Assembly: GCA_040772305.1 (NCBI GenBank)
Contig: JAXGYK010000002.1
Span: 248,001-312,000 of the forward strand
Length of the DNA stretch: 64,000 nucleotides
Direction: 5' to 3'
From: Mesolinea sp040772305
Lineage (GTDB): Bacteria; Chloroflexota; Anaerolineae; Anaerolineales; Anaerolineaceae
This document shows, piece by piece, positions 1 through 9,520 of the stretch. Below the pieces are notes generated by a model. The model did not search any database. It was not told the DNA's origin and worked only from the letters and a program-made list of their open reading frames with translations. Made by a program: the position numbers and the translations under genes. Position 1 is the stretch's first letter. Every line of letters begins with the position of its first letter.

Positions 1-1071
1 ATTCCATTTGCGGTTTATTTCCTGTGGCTGCAGGTAAAGCAGTTCGGCATCATGAAACTGGCGCAGCGTACAGTTGCTGCCGGGCTGATCGTCTTTGCTT
101 TGGGCGGCGGGTTTTTTATGCGTAACCTGCAAACCTACCGTATGCTTTACCAATACGAAGCCTATATACGCGACTTAAACACAAAGCTTGGACCGGGTGT
201 GCTTGCTTCTAACCTGGTGCGGAATATTTCACTCCAGGCCGATTTGCCTTTCGCAAATGCGGACCGCTGGATATATGAGCGCGTTGAGGGTATCCATGAC
301 CTGATGGGTATGGATATGAATGATCCACGGACTACTGAGGACCAGTTTGATGTCCCTTCGTTAAATACCAGTGAGATGAGATCGGGAAACCCACTGCACC
401 TGCTTGTGCTTACTGGAAGCTCGGCAGCGCTGCTTGGGGTTACCAAGAAGAAAGAGCACAGTTTGCTGAGCTACCTGGGACTTTTGGGCGTGAGTGCGGT
501 CCTGTTTTTGGTGTTTTTTAAATGGCAAGCTGATGGAACACGTTTACACATGCCATTTTTTATGATCGCTGCGCCTATTGTCGGCTATGTATTGGGTTGC
601 CTGGACAAGCGGAAACACCGCCTGGGGACGTTTATTGGGCTGATACTGGTTTTGTTTGCCTGGCCCTGGGCATTATCTGTTTACGAACGGCCGGCTGTGG
701 TGATTCCCGGACTAACCAGCGATACACCGATCGGCAGAGCGAACCGAACGTCTTTGTACTTTGTAACAGACCAATCTGCAGAACCCGTTTTTCGATCGCT
801 CGCGCAGGCAGTATTAGCAGAAAACGAAAATACTGTGATAGGGATAGACTTGGGGCCGGAGCACAATGCTTATCCAATTTGGGCACTAACAAAAAAACCC
901 TCGGAGCGCGTTTGGATCCAGAATTTGCGGGCTTCACCATTGATGGAGCGCTACTTGCTTCCTAGTATAGAGCCAGTTTACATCTTAAGTGATGCCTGCG
1001 AAACAGAATACAGTGGCTATAGTTTGGTAATTGAGGCAAAGGGCTTGTGCTACTTTAAGCGCCAGCCTTAG
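1..1071 (+). CDS. C-terminal part of a GT39/ArnT-like membrane glycosyltransferase (5' end outside window)
   Basis: The frame is open from the first base to the TAA at 1069-1071, so the first in-window ATG at 52 is probably internal and the gene begins upstream. The visible part has several hydrophobic segments (roughly at 65-130 and 450-700) followed by a soluble C-terminal stretch of about 130 residues. The segment reading RLHMPFFMIAAPIVGYVLG resembles the late membrane helices of the dolichyl-phosphate-mannose mannosyltransferase (GT39/PMT_2) superfamily, whose members move lipid-linked sugars across the membrane. The catalytic N-terminal Asp motif of that family would lie outside the window, so assignment is by overall character only. 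Nothing clear follows in 1072-1330. Confidence 0.5.
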   Translation: MPFAVYFLWLQVKQFGIMKLAQRTVAAGLIVFALGGGFFMRNLQTYRMLYQYEAYIRDLNTKLGPGVLASNLVRNISLQADLPFANADRWIYERVEGIHDLMGMDMNDPRTTEDQFDVPSLNTSEMRSGNPLHLLVLTGSSAALLGVTKKKEHSLLSYLGLLGVSAVLFLVFFKWQADGTRLHMPFFMIAAPIVGYVLGCLDKRKHRLGTFIGLILVLFAWPWALSVYERPAVVIPGLTSDTPIGRANRTSLYFVTDQSAEPVFRSLAQAVLAENENTVIGIDLGPEHNAYPIWALTKKPSERVWIQNLRASPLMERYLLPSIEPVYILSDACETEYSGYSLVIEAKGLCYFKRQP

Positions 1072-1330
1072 CTTGCGATGAATTGTTTAAAACCTTAGCT
1101 AACTTGTGTTAATAAATCTAAATAATTTTGCCAGTTTTAGCATACGGATCGGTCTGGTAATGGATACTTGCACAGTCTGGCTGAAACTATTGATTCCAGC
1201 TAGTTTGACTTTAATCGAAAAAGAATGCATTAAACAGCACCGAATTTTACTTTTAAGCTTACAATTATGATGGCGAAAAGTTGGGCTTGTTTTTAGCCTA
1301 ATGCTATTTAACACCCTGAAAGGAGTATTT

Positions 1331-2101
1331 ATGGCGACGCACTTATATCTTTCTTTACTACCCGAAGCTTTGATCGTCTCACAATTGAGTCCAGAAGAAT
1401 TCGGAACTTATTATGCTGTTGGCTCTGAAAAGAAGTCCAGAGGCCAGGCAATGTTCTTTGAAGTAGACCTCGATTTTCGAAGCCCCTATTTCAGGATGGA
1501 AGAAGCGCTGGCACGTTGTAAACCGCACGAGGATGGCAGCCCAAAATCATCGATTTATGTTTCCGTTTACCGGGTGCTGGAGCATATTGACCTTGAGGCA
1601 TTAAAAATGCTCTACCTTACCACTATGGACGGGCGGACGCTTGGGTTAAAGGCCGGAGAGTATTGCGTTAACGAGCATGAGAACGGAGGTTTGCACCTCT
1701 ATCAGGAGATCGTTCCGGTTTCCCCGTTGGTTGTTAGTCGTTTAGATCCGCTTGGGTTTTACGATATGATCGTTAAAAACCCTACATCGCTGATTACGAT
1801 ACCTGCAATTTGTTTTGCGGAGTTGCAGTTAGGAGAGTTGGCTTATGATCCTGTGATGGGTATTTCTGATCATTTACCCTATGGGAACAGTGATCACTTA
1901 CGCCAGTGCCTTACAGAAGTGAAGACAAAGTATATTTCCACCAAGATGGTGGACCGAATATCTTCACCGGTGGTGCAGTACAGAACCGTGAAAAACGGGT
2001 TCTTCGTCGGCAACCAGTCCAGCTTAAAGTATTTTGCTTTGCCCAGTCAGCAGGAACTGCGCAGCGAGAATTACCGCTGGTTCCGCTCTGCAAACATGTA
2101 A
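1331..2101 (+). CDS. hypothetical protein, 256 aa, unrecognised
   Basis: Start chosen at ATG 1331 because AGGAG lies at 1321-1325 with ideal spacing; an in-frame upstream ATG at 1301 lacks a ribosome site. The product is soluble, with no signal peptide or membrane segment, and has a mixed alpha/beta composition. The early part (FFEVDLDFRSPYFRMEEAL) and the later stretch around residues 120-150 look like beta-rich folded sequence. I do not recognise a family and see no catalytic motif. It is followed after 74 bases by the pyrophosphatase gene, with its own ribosome site, so co-transcription is possible but not shown. Confidence 0.75.
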   Translation: MATHLYLSLLPEALIVSQLSPEEFGTYYAVGSEKKSRGQAMFFEVDLDFRSPYFRMEEALARCKPHEDGSPKSSIYVSVYRVLEHIDLEALKMLYLTTMDGRTLGLKAGEYCVNEHENGGLHLYQEIVPVSPLVVSRLDPLGFYDMIVKNPTSLITIPAICFAELQLGELAYDPVMGISDHLPYGNSDHLRQCLTEVKTKYISTKMVDRISSPVVQYRTVKNGFFVGNQSSLKYFALPSQQELRSENYRWFRSANM

Positions 2102-2175
2102 TTTATTGATTGGCACTTTTGTTTAACCACGCTGGCAGCGGCGGATAATCTTGGCTGCAAAATTTAGGAGTTTTT

Positions 2176-4254
2176 ATGGAACATTACAATGCTTGGCTAT
2201 ATGTAGGAATTGTTGGCGGCCTTATTTCTTTGGGAGTTGCCCTTTATCTGTATTTTTGGGTGCTCAAACAAGACCCGGGAACTGAACGAGCACAAGAAGT
2301 TGCACAGTGGATTCGTGATGGATCGGCTGCTTACCTCAAACGTTTGTATGCTTCGCTGGCGGTTTTAGCGCTGATTATATCGATTGTAATAGCCATTGTT
2401 TTTAGTATCGGCGGCAACAGCTCAGGGGCTGAGTCAGCAGCATCTTCGGGAATCGTAATGGCTTTGTGCTTTGTCTTTGGAGCAATTTGCTCTGCTGCGG
2501 CAGGGTTCTTGGGTATGAATGTGGCTGTTCATGCAAATGTACGTACTGCTACGGCCGCGCGCAAAGACCTGGCAGGAGCTTTTAGGTTGTCCTTTTATGC
2601 TGGCGCGGTGCTGGGCTTAGCCATGGTTGGTTTAGCTGTACTGGGCATGAGCGTCATTTACCTGCTTACCAAAGATGCCGATGCAGTGCTTGGGTTTAGC
2701 TTTGGAGCAAGCACGCTTGCCCTGTTGGCAAAAGCTGGCGGCGGCATTTATACCAAAACAGCAGATATTGCGGCTGATCTTGTTGGTAAGGTGGAAGTAG
2801 GTATCCCTGAGGATGACCCCCGCAACCCTGCTGTTGTAGCAGACAATGTGGGTGATAATGTTGGTGATGTGGCTGGAATGGGAGCAGACATCTTTGACAG
2901 CTACGTGGCCTCGGCTGTTGCGGTAATGATCTTAGGTGCCAGTTTCAGCATACAAGGCAAACTGGATCCTGTCCTCTATACTGTTTTACCGCTGATTCTT
3001 TGTACCCTGGGTACCTTCGCATCCTTGATAGGCGTTCAATTTGTGCGGGTGAAAGATGGCGGAGATCCCGGTGCTGCTTTAAACCGGGGAACGGTAATAA
3101 CCTGTGCTATTTTCATTGTTATGATCCTGGCGCTAAAGGCTTTTTCGCCAGAGTTAAACTGGGGCGTGGTTTGGTCCGGAATCGCAGGAATTGTAGCTGG
3201 AGTTTTAATTGGCTTCACCTCGGACTACTTTACCAATGATAAATATAAACCAGTTAAGGAAACGAGCCGTGTGTCTACTTCGGGCTCGGCGATAACGATC
3301 ATCACCGGGTATTCTTATGGCTTAATATCGATTATCCCCTCTGTTTTGGGGATTGTGGCTGCTACCTTGGTTGCTTATTATTTATCTGAAGCAAATGGAT
3401 TGCCTGGGATCTATGGGATTGGGATAGCAGCTGTGGGAATGCTTGCGATCAGCGGAATGATCGTTAGCGCTGATGCCTATGGGCCGATTGTGGACAACGC
3501 CCGAGGAATTGCCGAAATGGCTGGTATGGGTGAGGAAGTTATCGAACGTGCTGATGTCCTCGATTCGGCTGGCAATACTGCTAAAGCAATTACGAAAGGC
3601 TTCTCGATTTCGGCAGCAGCTTTAACGGTGCTGGCTTTATTCTCTGCTTTTGCGGAAGTGATGGCCCAAAATGGCGTGGAAATCCAAATCAGTCTGCGGA
3701 GTCCCCTGGTTGTAGCCGGGTTGTTTTTGGGAGCAATGACACCGCCTCTTTTTAGTGCCTTGCTGATGCTTGCTGTCACACACAACGCCTTTGATATGAT
3801 TGAGGAAGTGCGTGGTCAGTTCAAGGCCAACCCCGGAATTTTGGCAGGCACTTCTCTGCCGGATTATGCCCGCTGTGTAAGCATGGCTGCCAAAGGAGCC
3901 TTAAGCTCCCTGGTAATACCTGCTTTCCTGGCGGTTGGTTTGCCCTTGGTTGTGGGCTTCATTTTGGGACCCGATGCGCTGGGTGGGTTCCTGGGCGGAG
4001 CAATCTTTACCGGTGTTATCTTTGCCCTGCTGATGAGTAATGCAGGCGGACTATGGGACAATGCCAAAAAATACATTGAAACCGGGAAGTTTGGCGGCCC
4101 CGGCTCTGAAGCGCATAAAGCAGCGGTGGTTGGTGATACGGTGGGCGATCCGTTTAAAGATACCGCTGGACCTTCGCTGAACACACTGATTACGGTGATG
4201 AGCCTGGTAAGTTCACTTTTTGCTCCCATTATTGCTGCCGCTCACCTCTTCTAA
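2176..4254 (+). CDS. hppA: membrane-bound proton-translocating pyrophosphatase, K+-independent type
   Basis: This 692-residue, many-helix membrane protein hydrolyses pyrophosphate and pumps ions across the cytoplasmic membrane. The family signature is present: the pyrophosphate site DDPRNPAVVADNVGDNVGD near residues 213-231 with its Asp ladder, the preceding ADLVGKVE, and the second Asp-rich loop VVGDTVGDPFKDTAGPS near the C-terminus. At the position that separates potassium-dependent from potassium-independent enzymes it reads GNTAKAITKG, with Lys470 and Thr473. Known K+-independent H+-pumps carry Lys and Thr there, so the protein should be a K+-independent H+-PPase. AGGAG at 2166-2170 supports ATG 2176. 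A strong terminator follows directly. Confidence 0.97.
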   Translation: MEHYNAWLYVGIVGGLISLGVALYLYFWVLKQDPGTERAQEVAQWIRDGSAAYLKRLYASLAVLALIISIVIAIVFSIGGNSSGAESAASSGIVMALCFVFGAICSAAAGFLGMNVAVHANVRTATAARKDLAGAFRLSFYAGAVLGLAMVGLAVLGMSVIYLLTKDADAVLGFSFGASTLALLAKAGGGIYTKTADIAADLVGKVEVGIPEDDPRNPAVVADNVGDNVGDVAGMGADIFDSYVASAVAVMILGASFSIQGKLDPVLYTVLPLILCTLGTFASLIGVQFVRVKDGGDPGAALNRGTVITCAIFIVMILALKAFSPELNWGVVWSGIAGIVAGVLIGFTSDYFTNDKYKPVKETSRVSTSGSAITIITGYSYGLISIIPSVLGIVAATLVAYYLSEANGLPGIYGIGIAAVGMLAISGMIVSADAYGPIVDNARGIAEMAGMGEEVIERADVLDSAGNTAKAITKGFSISAAALTVLALFSAFAEVMAQNGVEIQISLRSPLVVAGLFLGAMTPPLFSALLMLAVTHNAFDMIEEVRGQFKANPGILAGTSLPDYARCVSMAAKGALSSLVIPAFLAVGLPLVVGFILGPDALGGFLGGAIFTGVIFALLMSNAGGLWDNAKKYIETGKFGGPGSEAHKAAVVGDTVGDPFKDTAGPSLNTLITVMSLVSSLFAPIIAAAHLF

Positions 4255-4270
4255 AAAGCAGTACAATGGA

Positions 4271-4308
4271 GAGCCAGCCTTATACTTTGGCTGGCTCTTT
4301 TCTTTTTT
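4271..4308 (+). terminator. rho-independent terminator of hppA
   Basis: GAGCCAGCC (4271-4279) pairs perfectly with GGCTGGCTC (4289-4297) around a nine-base loop, followed by TTTTCTTTTTT. It lies 17 bases after the pyrophosphatase stop codon. Confidence 0.9.
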
Positions 4309-4342
4309 AGAATAATGTCGCCAAAACCTCGGAGTTGACCCT

Positions 4343-4960
4343 GTGCGCCAAATGAAAACCATCATTATTTCCTTTTTGCTGATTTCTATTCTTAGTGCGT
4401 GTAAAACTTCCCCTATTTACGAAGACGATTTTTCAGACACTAATTCGGGATGGGACACGCACCATAGCTTAACGGCTGGTGCTGTTTACACTGAAGGCAG
4501 CTATCGTCTTACCTTAAACGAGGCAAACCGTGACCAATGGGCAATTGCACATCGCGACTTTGAGAATGTCGCAATTGAGGTCGATGTACGAAAAGTTGAG
4601 GGTAGTGATGATAACAGCTTTGGGCTGGTGTGCAAGTATCAGGATATGAATCATTTTTACATGCTGCTTATCAGCAGTGATGGGGCGTATATGATTCAGA
4701 AGAAATCGGAAGAGAGAATCACCCGCCTGAGCGGGGAATGGTTTCAAACCACCGAGGATGTGAATTTGGGGAATGCGGAAAATAAATTGCGGGCTGAATG
4801 CGGAGCCGGCTATTTGGCTTTGTATGCGAACGGGAAACTTTTGGACCGTGTAGAGGACAATTCTTATACCCATGGTGATATAGGCTTTGTGGTTGGGACA
4901 TATACGCAGCCTTATGTGAGCATTGCATTTGATAACCTAAAGGTTTATGCGCTGCCTTAA
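4343..4960 (+). CDS. lipoprotein with a concanavalin-like (LamG/DUF1080-type) domain
   Basis: The product of 205 residues starts with a short basic end, a hydrophobic stretch and a lipobox (ISILSAC, Cys20), so it should be lipid-anchored outside the membrane. The rest is beta-rich and resembles the jelly-roll fold of 3-keto-disaccharide hydrolase/LamG-like domains: IYEDDFSDTNSGWDTH at the start, a central FGLVCKYQDMNHFYMLLIS, and the closing VSIAFDNLKVYALP. GTG 4343 is preferred (GGAG at 4331-4334); ATG 4352 is the alternative. The substrate is unknown. The gene stands alone between the hppA terminator and a convergent gene. Confidence 0.75.
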   Translation: MRQMKTIIISFLLISILSACKTSPIYEDDFSDTNSGWDTHHSLTAGAVYTEGSYRLTLNEANRDQWAIAHRDFENVAIEVDVRKVEGSDDNSFGLVCKYQDMNHFYMLLISSDGAYMIQKKSEERITRLSGEWFQTTEDVNLGNAENKLRAECGAGYLALYANGKLLDRVEDNSYTHGDIGFVVGTYTQPYVSIAFDNLKVYALP

Positions 4961-4978
4961 TTATGGGGTGTTTGCTGC

Positions 4979-5794
4979 TTAAAACTTGCGAGATGAGTGG
5001 TTTCGAATGGATTCACGCAATGAGGCGGCCTGATCCGGGTTAAAGAAGGGGATAAAACGCCGCATTTGGCGCTCGATTGCATGTTGGTTGGTTTCTGCCA
5101 GGACCTGCTTAAGGAAGTAAACCGTTTCAGACGGATTACGGTTGGCCAGGATTTCTACAATTTGGTAGAGCAGTTCGTGAATTTTGGCTTCACTTGACTG
5201 AAAGAAGGGCCGCAAGGCCTTATAAACGAAGATAAAGGCGGTCAAAGGACGTTTTGGAAGGTCTGCAGCCAAAGCCAGCAAACCGGCATACTGCAAGCGT
5301 TCTGATCTGGAATTCAGGAGTTTCCCTAAAAAACGATCCCATTCCTGTGTTGAACTGGCACGCAGGCTGCGCGTAGCATTATTTAACAGGGTGTCTAAAA
5401 CTGCATGGTCTAAGGATTGATCCAGCCAGGTTTCCAAAGTTGTCTGTACGAATGCGGCTTGGTCAGGACCTAGCTGACCCAGCAAATAAGCTGCCAGATG
5501 CCGCGACTCGAAATAATCGTCTTTCCATAACTCCCGAGCCAGATCAAGGCTTTGCTGGGGGCAGGCAGTGATGTAAGGCTTGAAGCCCAGTTCGATTTGG
5601 CGGATCACCTGGTCGGGGATTTCATAGTGGCGCATGAAACTTTTGGGCAGCTTTTCCTTGGATGGTTTACGTGCATAAAGGTGATAATACGAGAGCAAAT
5701 CATGCAGTTTGACACGAAACTCCGCAGGATTGTCGAAACTGGAAGCCAGGTCGGTAATTTGCTTATCGAGTTTTGTCAGGTCAATAGCAGGCAT
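4979..5794 (-). CDS. HEAT-repeat protein, AlkD-like (DNA alkylation repeat family)
   Basis: 271 residues, almost entirely alpha-helical, with helix pairs resembling the ALK/HEAT repeats of AlkD-type DNA glycosylases. Examples are the helices around FESRHLAAYLLGQLG and the next units to the C-terminus. AlkD proteins scan DNA and remove bulky alkylated bases, but the specific catalytic aromatic and Asp residues cannot be assigned by eye, so a scaffold role is also possible. Ribosome site GGAGGCAGAGGCA lies just before the ATG at 5794. Convergent with the lipoprotein gene. The 150-base upstream region is AT-rich and holds several TATAAT-like stretches. Confidence 0.6.
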   Translation of the reverse strand: MPAIDLTKLDKQITDLASSFDNPAEFRVKLHDLLSYYHLYARKPSKEKLPKSFMRHYEIPDQVIRQIELGFKPYITACPQQSLDLARELWKDDYFESRHLAAYLLGQLGPDQAAFVQTTLETWLDQSLDHAVLDTLLNNATRSLRASSTQEWDRFLGKLLNSRSERLQYAGLLALAADLPKRPLTAFIFVYKALRPFFQSSEAKIHELLYQIVEILANRNPSETVYFLKQVLAETNQHAIERQMRRFIPFFNPDQAASLRESIRNHSSRKF

Positions 5795-5946
5795 TGCCTC
5801 TGCCTCCGGAAAAACACTGCGAACCGGACCAGCATAGCTGAGAAGGGATGGCTACGATTGCATGAGAATAGCAGGGGTCAAACATATTATAGAAAGTCAT
5901 TATATTGGTGGATTATATCAATGTCAGAAAAGGGGTAGTTAAAAAA

Positions 5947-7302
5947 TTAAAGTGCGTGGTAAAGAAAAAGGCTGACGTAAAGCAATCCAACCAGGCAAAG
6001 CAAGGCAAGTGTGGAAACAGGGCGTGCAAGTGGCAGGGGCTTAGCTTGAGGGACAAGGCTTAGAACGATGAGAGGAAGAAAAGGAATAAAATAACGACCC
6101 TGAATGCCCATTACCCAGGTACCATCCAGGGGTGAATACAGGATGTAAAGCAGAATAAAGACAAGAACAATTCCTGAAAGGCCTAAAGCTAGGCTAAGTA
6201 TGCGTTGCCAGACTTTGAGTTCCAAAGGAAATAAAGAGTCACTGGCTACGAGGGCAAGGAAAGCAACGCTCCATATTATGTAAAACCAGTTTGGAAGGTA
6301 TTTGTCCAGCTGCCCAAAGACAGCTACCATGGTTTGAAAGTAATAAACATAATTCATTTTGATGCTGTTGACTACCACCTGGGGGATGACCCAGGGAGCA
6401 CGCAGGACTGCCTTCATTTGAAGGATGGGGTCGAGGTTAAAGGGGTTTTGCAAGACAAACTCGCGGCCAATATTGCGCTCCACAAAAAGCTGCCAGCCCA
6501 TGATCACCGCAAAGCCAAGCGCGAGATAAGCCAAAACAGTCATAATTTGCTTACTCCTCCCCCCGAAGCGCTGGGGCGGAATAAGGAAGAGCAGAAGAGG
6601 CATGAGCAGGTTCCCTTTTCCTGCAAGACCAATTACCGCAAAGAGCAGCGCCAGGAATATATGCACCGAGGATTGCAAAGGTTCATCTTGGGTAAAAGCC
6701 AAATGGAGAATATAGGCTATTGCGAGAAATGCGAGACTTGTGGAAATTGCATCGTAGGAATACGATGCTGAAAGGAAAACCACCATAGGCAGGAGCAGGA
6801 TACCCATAAAAGTCTTTTTCAAAAAAGGGAAGAGTTTAAGCGAAACCAATCCAGAAGTAATCCAAAATGCCAGGTTGCTCAATCTCCCGGCAATGAAAAT
6901 ATGGTTAATATTGCTGGAAAAGGCCCGTGCAATGAGCACCCCTAGTAATTGAGGCAGATACATGAGCGGGGGAGAGTTAACTTGGTTAAAGTCGTTTTTT
7001 TGACGCGTTTCGGTTAGTTGAACGCTTCCCTTGGGGTAGTCCATAACCGCTTTAGGCAGTGTTGTTTCAGGATGAGGCAGCAAAATTCCTTCGGAGAGCG
7101 AGTAGGTACGCTGGAAATGATATGCCTCGTCTGGAGCACCGAGTGGTGGAACCGTCAGCGTAAAGGCTAAGCCGGCTGAACTGGCAATGAGGAAAAAAAG
7201 GAGATACAGCCAGCTTTCAGATGTTTTTCTGGAACTTTGTTTGACGGATTGTGTCATCGATTTAAACCATTGATGTATTTCAACCAGAGAGGCCGGGAAC
7301 AT
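5947..7302 (-). CDS. DUF2142 polytopic membrane protein
   Basis: 451 residues with about ten hydrophobic segments. The N-terminal region carries the DUF2142 signature after the first helix: VPPLGAPDEAYHFQRTYSLS, an acidic loop like the metal/lipid-phosphate site of GT-C glycosyltransferases. The family is thought to act in surface polysaccharide assembly, but no reaction has been assigned to this protein. ATG 7302 is used; Met16 (ATG 7257) is an equally plausible start because neither has a clear ribosome site. It lies downstream of proS and a short remnant, in the same direction. Confidence 0.8.
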   Translation of the reverse strand: MFPASLVEIHQWFKSMTQSVKQSSRKTSESWLYLLFFLIASSAGLAFTLTVPPLGAPDEAYHFQRTYSLSEGILLPHPETTLPKAVMDYPKGSVQLTETRQKNDFNQVNSPPLMYLPQLLGVLIARAFSSNINHIFIAGRLSNLAFWITSGLVSLKLFPFLKKTFMGILLLPMVVFLSASYSYDAISTSLAFLAIAYILHLAFTQDEPLQSSVHIFLALLFAVIGLAGKGNLLMPLLLFLIPPQRFGGRSKQIMTVLAYLALGFAVIMGWQLFVERNIGREFVLQNPFNLDPILQMKAVLRAPWVIPQVVVNSIKMNYVYYFQTMVAVFGQLDKYLPNWFYIIWSVAFLALVASDSLFPLELKVWQRILSLALGLSGIVLVFILLYILYSPLDGTWVMGIQGRYFIPFLPLIVLSLVPQAKPLPLARPVSTLALLCLVGLLYVSLFLYHAL

Positions 7303-7338
7303 TGATACTGAAAGACAAGACTGCTCTCCAGTTCAGAG

Positions 7339-7542
7339 TCATCTACTGTTGTTTTTCCGGACGGAAGCTGGTCCTGATTTTGCGCTGTAATGAACGCTTC
7401 TATCTATGTAATCCCTTCCTCTGTCTGTGAGCGGAACCAAAAAAACGAAAGCCAGACCAAAGCACAAGCTTAGAAGCGAATAAACAATAAGCGGTTTTTC
7501 AAGAGAAAACCGCTTATTATGTTCATCAGTAGCCTTTTGCAA
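7339..7542 (-). pseudogene. short reading frame, possible remnant of a DUF2142 paralogue
   Basis: A 67-codon frame overlaps the last 17 bases of proS. It encodes a single hydrophobic segment, LIVYSLLSLCFGLAFVFLVP, then a short unfolded tail and a stop. The spacing (hydrophobic helix ending in a LAFVFLVP-type stretch) resembles the first helix of the neighbouring DUF2142 protein (GLAFTLTVPP), but the diagnostic APDE loop is missing. It may be the decayed 5' end of a second copy, or a spurious frame in the proS-DUF2142 gap. I see no ribosome site. Confidence 0.25.
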
Positions 7543-8965
7543 AGTAAGCCATCTTCCTTGTTTTACGACCGGTTAAGAAGCAAGTACCTTCTCCTTGAAC
7601 ATCAGGAATGTAGTTACGGAGCGTTGCCTTTGTATCTGCTTTGATCTTTGCTTCGTTTTCAGGATCATCGTACCACCAGACTTTGGCCCAGCCTTTTGTC
7701 TCGACCACCTCCTTAAAATCTTCATAGGTCTCCACTTCAAAGATGTGAGAATCTCGGAATTGGGTCGCTTTGCGCAAGAGAGAATCCTGGATATTCGCCA
7801 GCAGTTCAGGAACGGCTTCCTGGTAACCTGCCATCGGCAGGAACTGCTTACCTTTACGCCCAGGAATGTCGCGTCGGGCAAGGGCAATAGTCCCGTTTGC
7901 AAGGTCCTTGGGGCCAATTTCAATGCGTAAGGGTACGCCGCGCATCTCCCAATCGTTGAATTTGAACCCGGGTGTTACGCCATCACGGTCATCCAGCTTT
8001 GTACGCACATGGATGGCTTCCAGGCCTTGCTGAAGCCTGCTTACGGCTTCCATTACCGAAGTCTTTTCGCTATCTTTGCGGTAGATGGGTACCAGAACTA
8101 CCTGATAGGGAGCCAGATTGGGCGGAAGTACCAGGCCTTGGTCATCTCCGTGGGTCATGATAGTGGCGCCAATAAAGCGGGTAGAGACTCCCCAGCTGGT
8201 GGTCCAGCAATACTGCAAGGTGTTATTTTCGTCCAGGAATTTGATATCAAATGCCTTGGCAAAGTTTTGACCCAAAAAATGGGAAGTGCCGGCCTGTAAG
8301 GCTTTGGTGTCGCCCATCATGGCTTCAATGGAGTAGGTTGCAACCGCCCCCGCAAATTTTTCCACTTCGCTTTTCTGACCGGGTAAGACAGGGACTGCTG
8401 CCTCTTTGATCGCAAAATCGGCGTAGACATTTAACATGCGTTCGGTCTCTTCAATTGCTTCGGCTTCACTGGCATGAGCCGTGTGGCCTTCCTGCCAGTA
8501 AAACTCGAGGGTACGCAGGAAAAGCTTGGTACGCATTTCCCAGCGTACGACATTAGCCCACTGGTTAATGAGCACTGGAAGGTCGCGGTAACTTTGAATC
8601 CATTTGGCGTACATTGTTCCGATCACTGTTTCACTGGTGGGACGTACCACCAAAGGCTCTTCCAGCTCCTGGCCACCTCCATGGGTAACAACAGCCAGCT
8701 CGGGTGCAAATCCCTCTACATGTTCTTTTTCCTTGGTCATAAAGGACTGCGGAATAAGCAGAGGAAAGGCAGCATTAACATGACCGGTATCCTTGAAGCG
8801 CTGGTCCAAGGCTTTTTGAATGTTCTCCCATATTGCCCAACCATAAGGACGTACAACCATGCAGCCGCGAACGGGTGCGTAATCGGCCAGTTCAGCACGC
8901 AGCACAAGCTGGTTGTACCATTCGTTGTAATTTTCTGAGCGTGTGGGTAGTTTGTTCTCTTCCAT
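7526..8965 (-). CDS. proS: prolyl-tRNA synthetase, archaeal/eukaryotic (type 3) form
   Basis: 479 residues, class II aminoacyl-tRNA synthetase that attaches proline to tRNA-Pro. It lacks the editing insertion of the common bacterial enzyme and has the type 3 architecture. Features seen: the TSE of motif 2 (VVRPTSETVIG), the ANVVRWEMRTKLFLRTLEFY strand pair, EGHTAH, and motif 3 near HGDDQGLVLPP. Next come the anticodon-binding domain and a zinc-domain-like C-terminus ending KMAYFAKGY, typical of this form with its terminal Tyr. It starts six bases after the LOG gene, so it probably belongs to a mazG-LOG-proS operon. GGAG lies upstream of the ATG with slightly long spacing. Confidence 0.97.
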   Translation of the reverse strand: MEENKLPTRSENYNEWYNQLVLRAELADYAPVRGCMVVRPYGWAIWENIQKALDQRFKDTGHVNAAFPLLIPQSFMTKEKEHVEGFAPELAVVTHGGGQELEEPLVVRPTSETVIGTMYAKWIQSYRDLPVLINQWANVVRWEMRTKLFLRTLEFYWQEGHTAHASEAEAIEETERMLNVYADFAIKEAAVPVLPGQKSEVEKFAGAVATYSIEAMMGDTKALQAGTSHFLGQNFAKAFDIKFLDENNTLQYCWTTSWGVSTRFIGATIMTHGDDQGLVLPPNLAPYQVVLVPIYRKDSEKTSVMEAVSRLQQGLEAIHVRTKLDDRDGVTPGFKFNDWEMRGVPLRIEIGPKDLANGTIALARRDIPGRKGKQFLPMAGYQEAVPELLANIQDSLLRKATQFRDSHIFEVETYEDFKEVVETKGWAKVWWYDDPENEAKIKADTKATLRNYIPDVQGEGTCFLTGRKTRKMAYFAKGY

Positions 8966-8971
8966 GTTCTT

Positions 8972-9520
8972 TTATGTCTCCAGAGAGGATGTATTTTTTA
9001 ATATTTCAATGGCAGCTTGTACGTCAGGGGCAAAGAGTAGGAACTGTTTATCTTTAGCTGCGATATGTGGTTCACAGGCCTCATAAAAGGCATTAAAGGT
9101 CTCATACCATCCTGAGCCTACAGCAATGAGCGGACGGGCATGGATCGAATTGATAGCGATAAGGTTTAGCGCCAGTATAATCTCGCCCAAGGTTCCAATA
9201 CCGCCTGGTAAGGCGATGTAGGCATCTGCTTTTCGGGTGAGGACTTCTAAGCGCGCATTCAGGTGCGGTGTGGAATGGTGCTCGCTGATCCATTGGTTGG
9301 GTCCTCCCGGACGCCAGACATCGATATCAGCACAAGTAACACCGATTGTTTTTGCACCTGCTTCTGAAGCACCGCGTGCGGCTGCTTCCATTACACCACG
9401 GTAGCCGCCGGTCATCACGGTATATCCGGCCTCAGCTAATAGTTGGCCTAAAAGATAGCCCTGCTGATACTCGGGACTGCCTTCGAGGGGATGGGCAGAT
9501 CCAAACACTGAAACGATCAT
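8972..9520 (-). CDS. LOG-family nucleotide-binding protein (putative nucleotide phosphoribohydrolase)
   Basis: 182 residues with a Rossmann-like fold. The opening MIVSVFGSAHPLEGSPEYQ and the signature PGGIGTLGE near residues 104-112 identify the LOG/TIGR00725-TIGR00730 group. Characterised members release the base from cytokinin-type or ordinary nucleoside monophosphates; bacterial members are often uncharacterised. Its start codon overlaps the mazG stop in an ATGA arrangement, so the two are translationally coupled. This pairs two nucleotide-handling enzymes, which suggests a nucleotide clean-up role (inference). Confidence 0.88.
   Translation of the reverse strand: MIVSVFGSAHPLEGSPEYQQGYLLGQLLAEAGYTVMTGGYRGVMEAAARGASEAGAKTIGVTCADIDVWRPGGPNQWISEHHSTPHLNARLEVLTRKADAYIALPGGIGTLGEIILALNLIAINSIHARPLIAVGSGWYETFNAFYEACEPHIAAKDKQFLLFAPDVQAAIEILKNTSSLET

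Noticed and set aside
1099..1314. 71-codon frame on the minus strand in the gap after the first gene
   Set aside because: No ribosome site, low-complexity basic composition, no recognisable fold. The gap seems non-coding.
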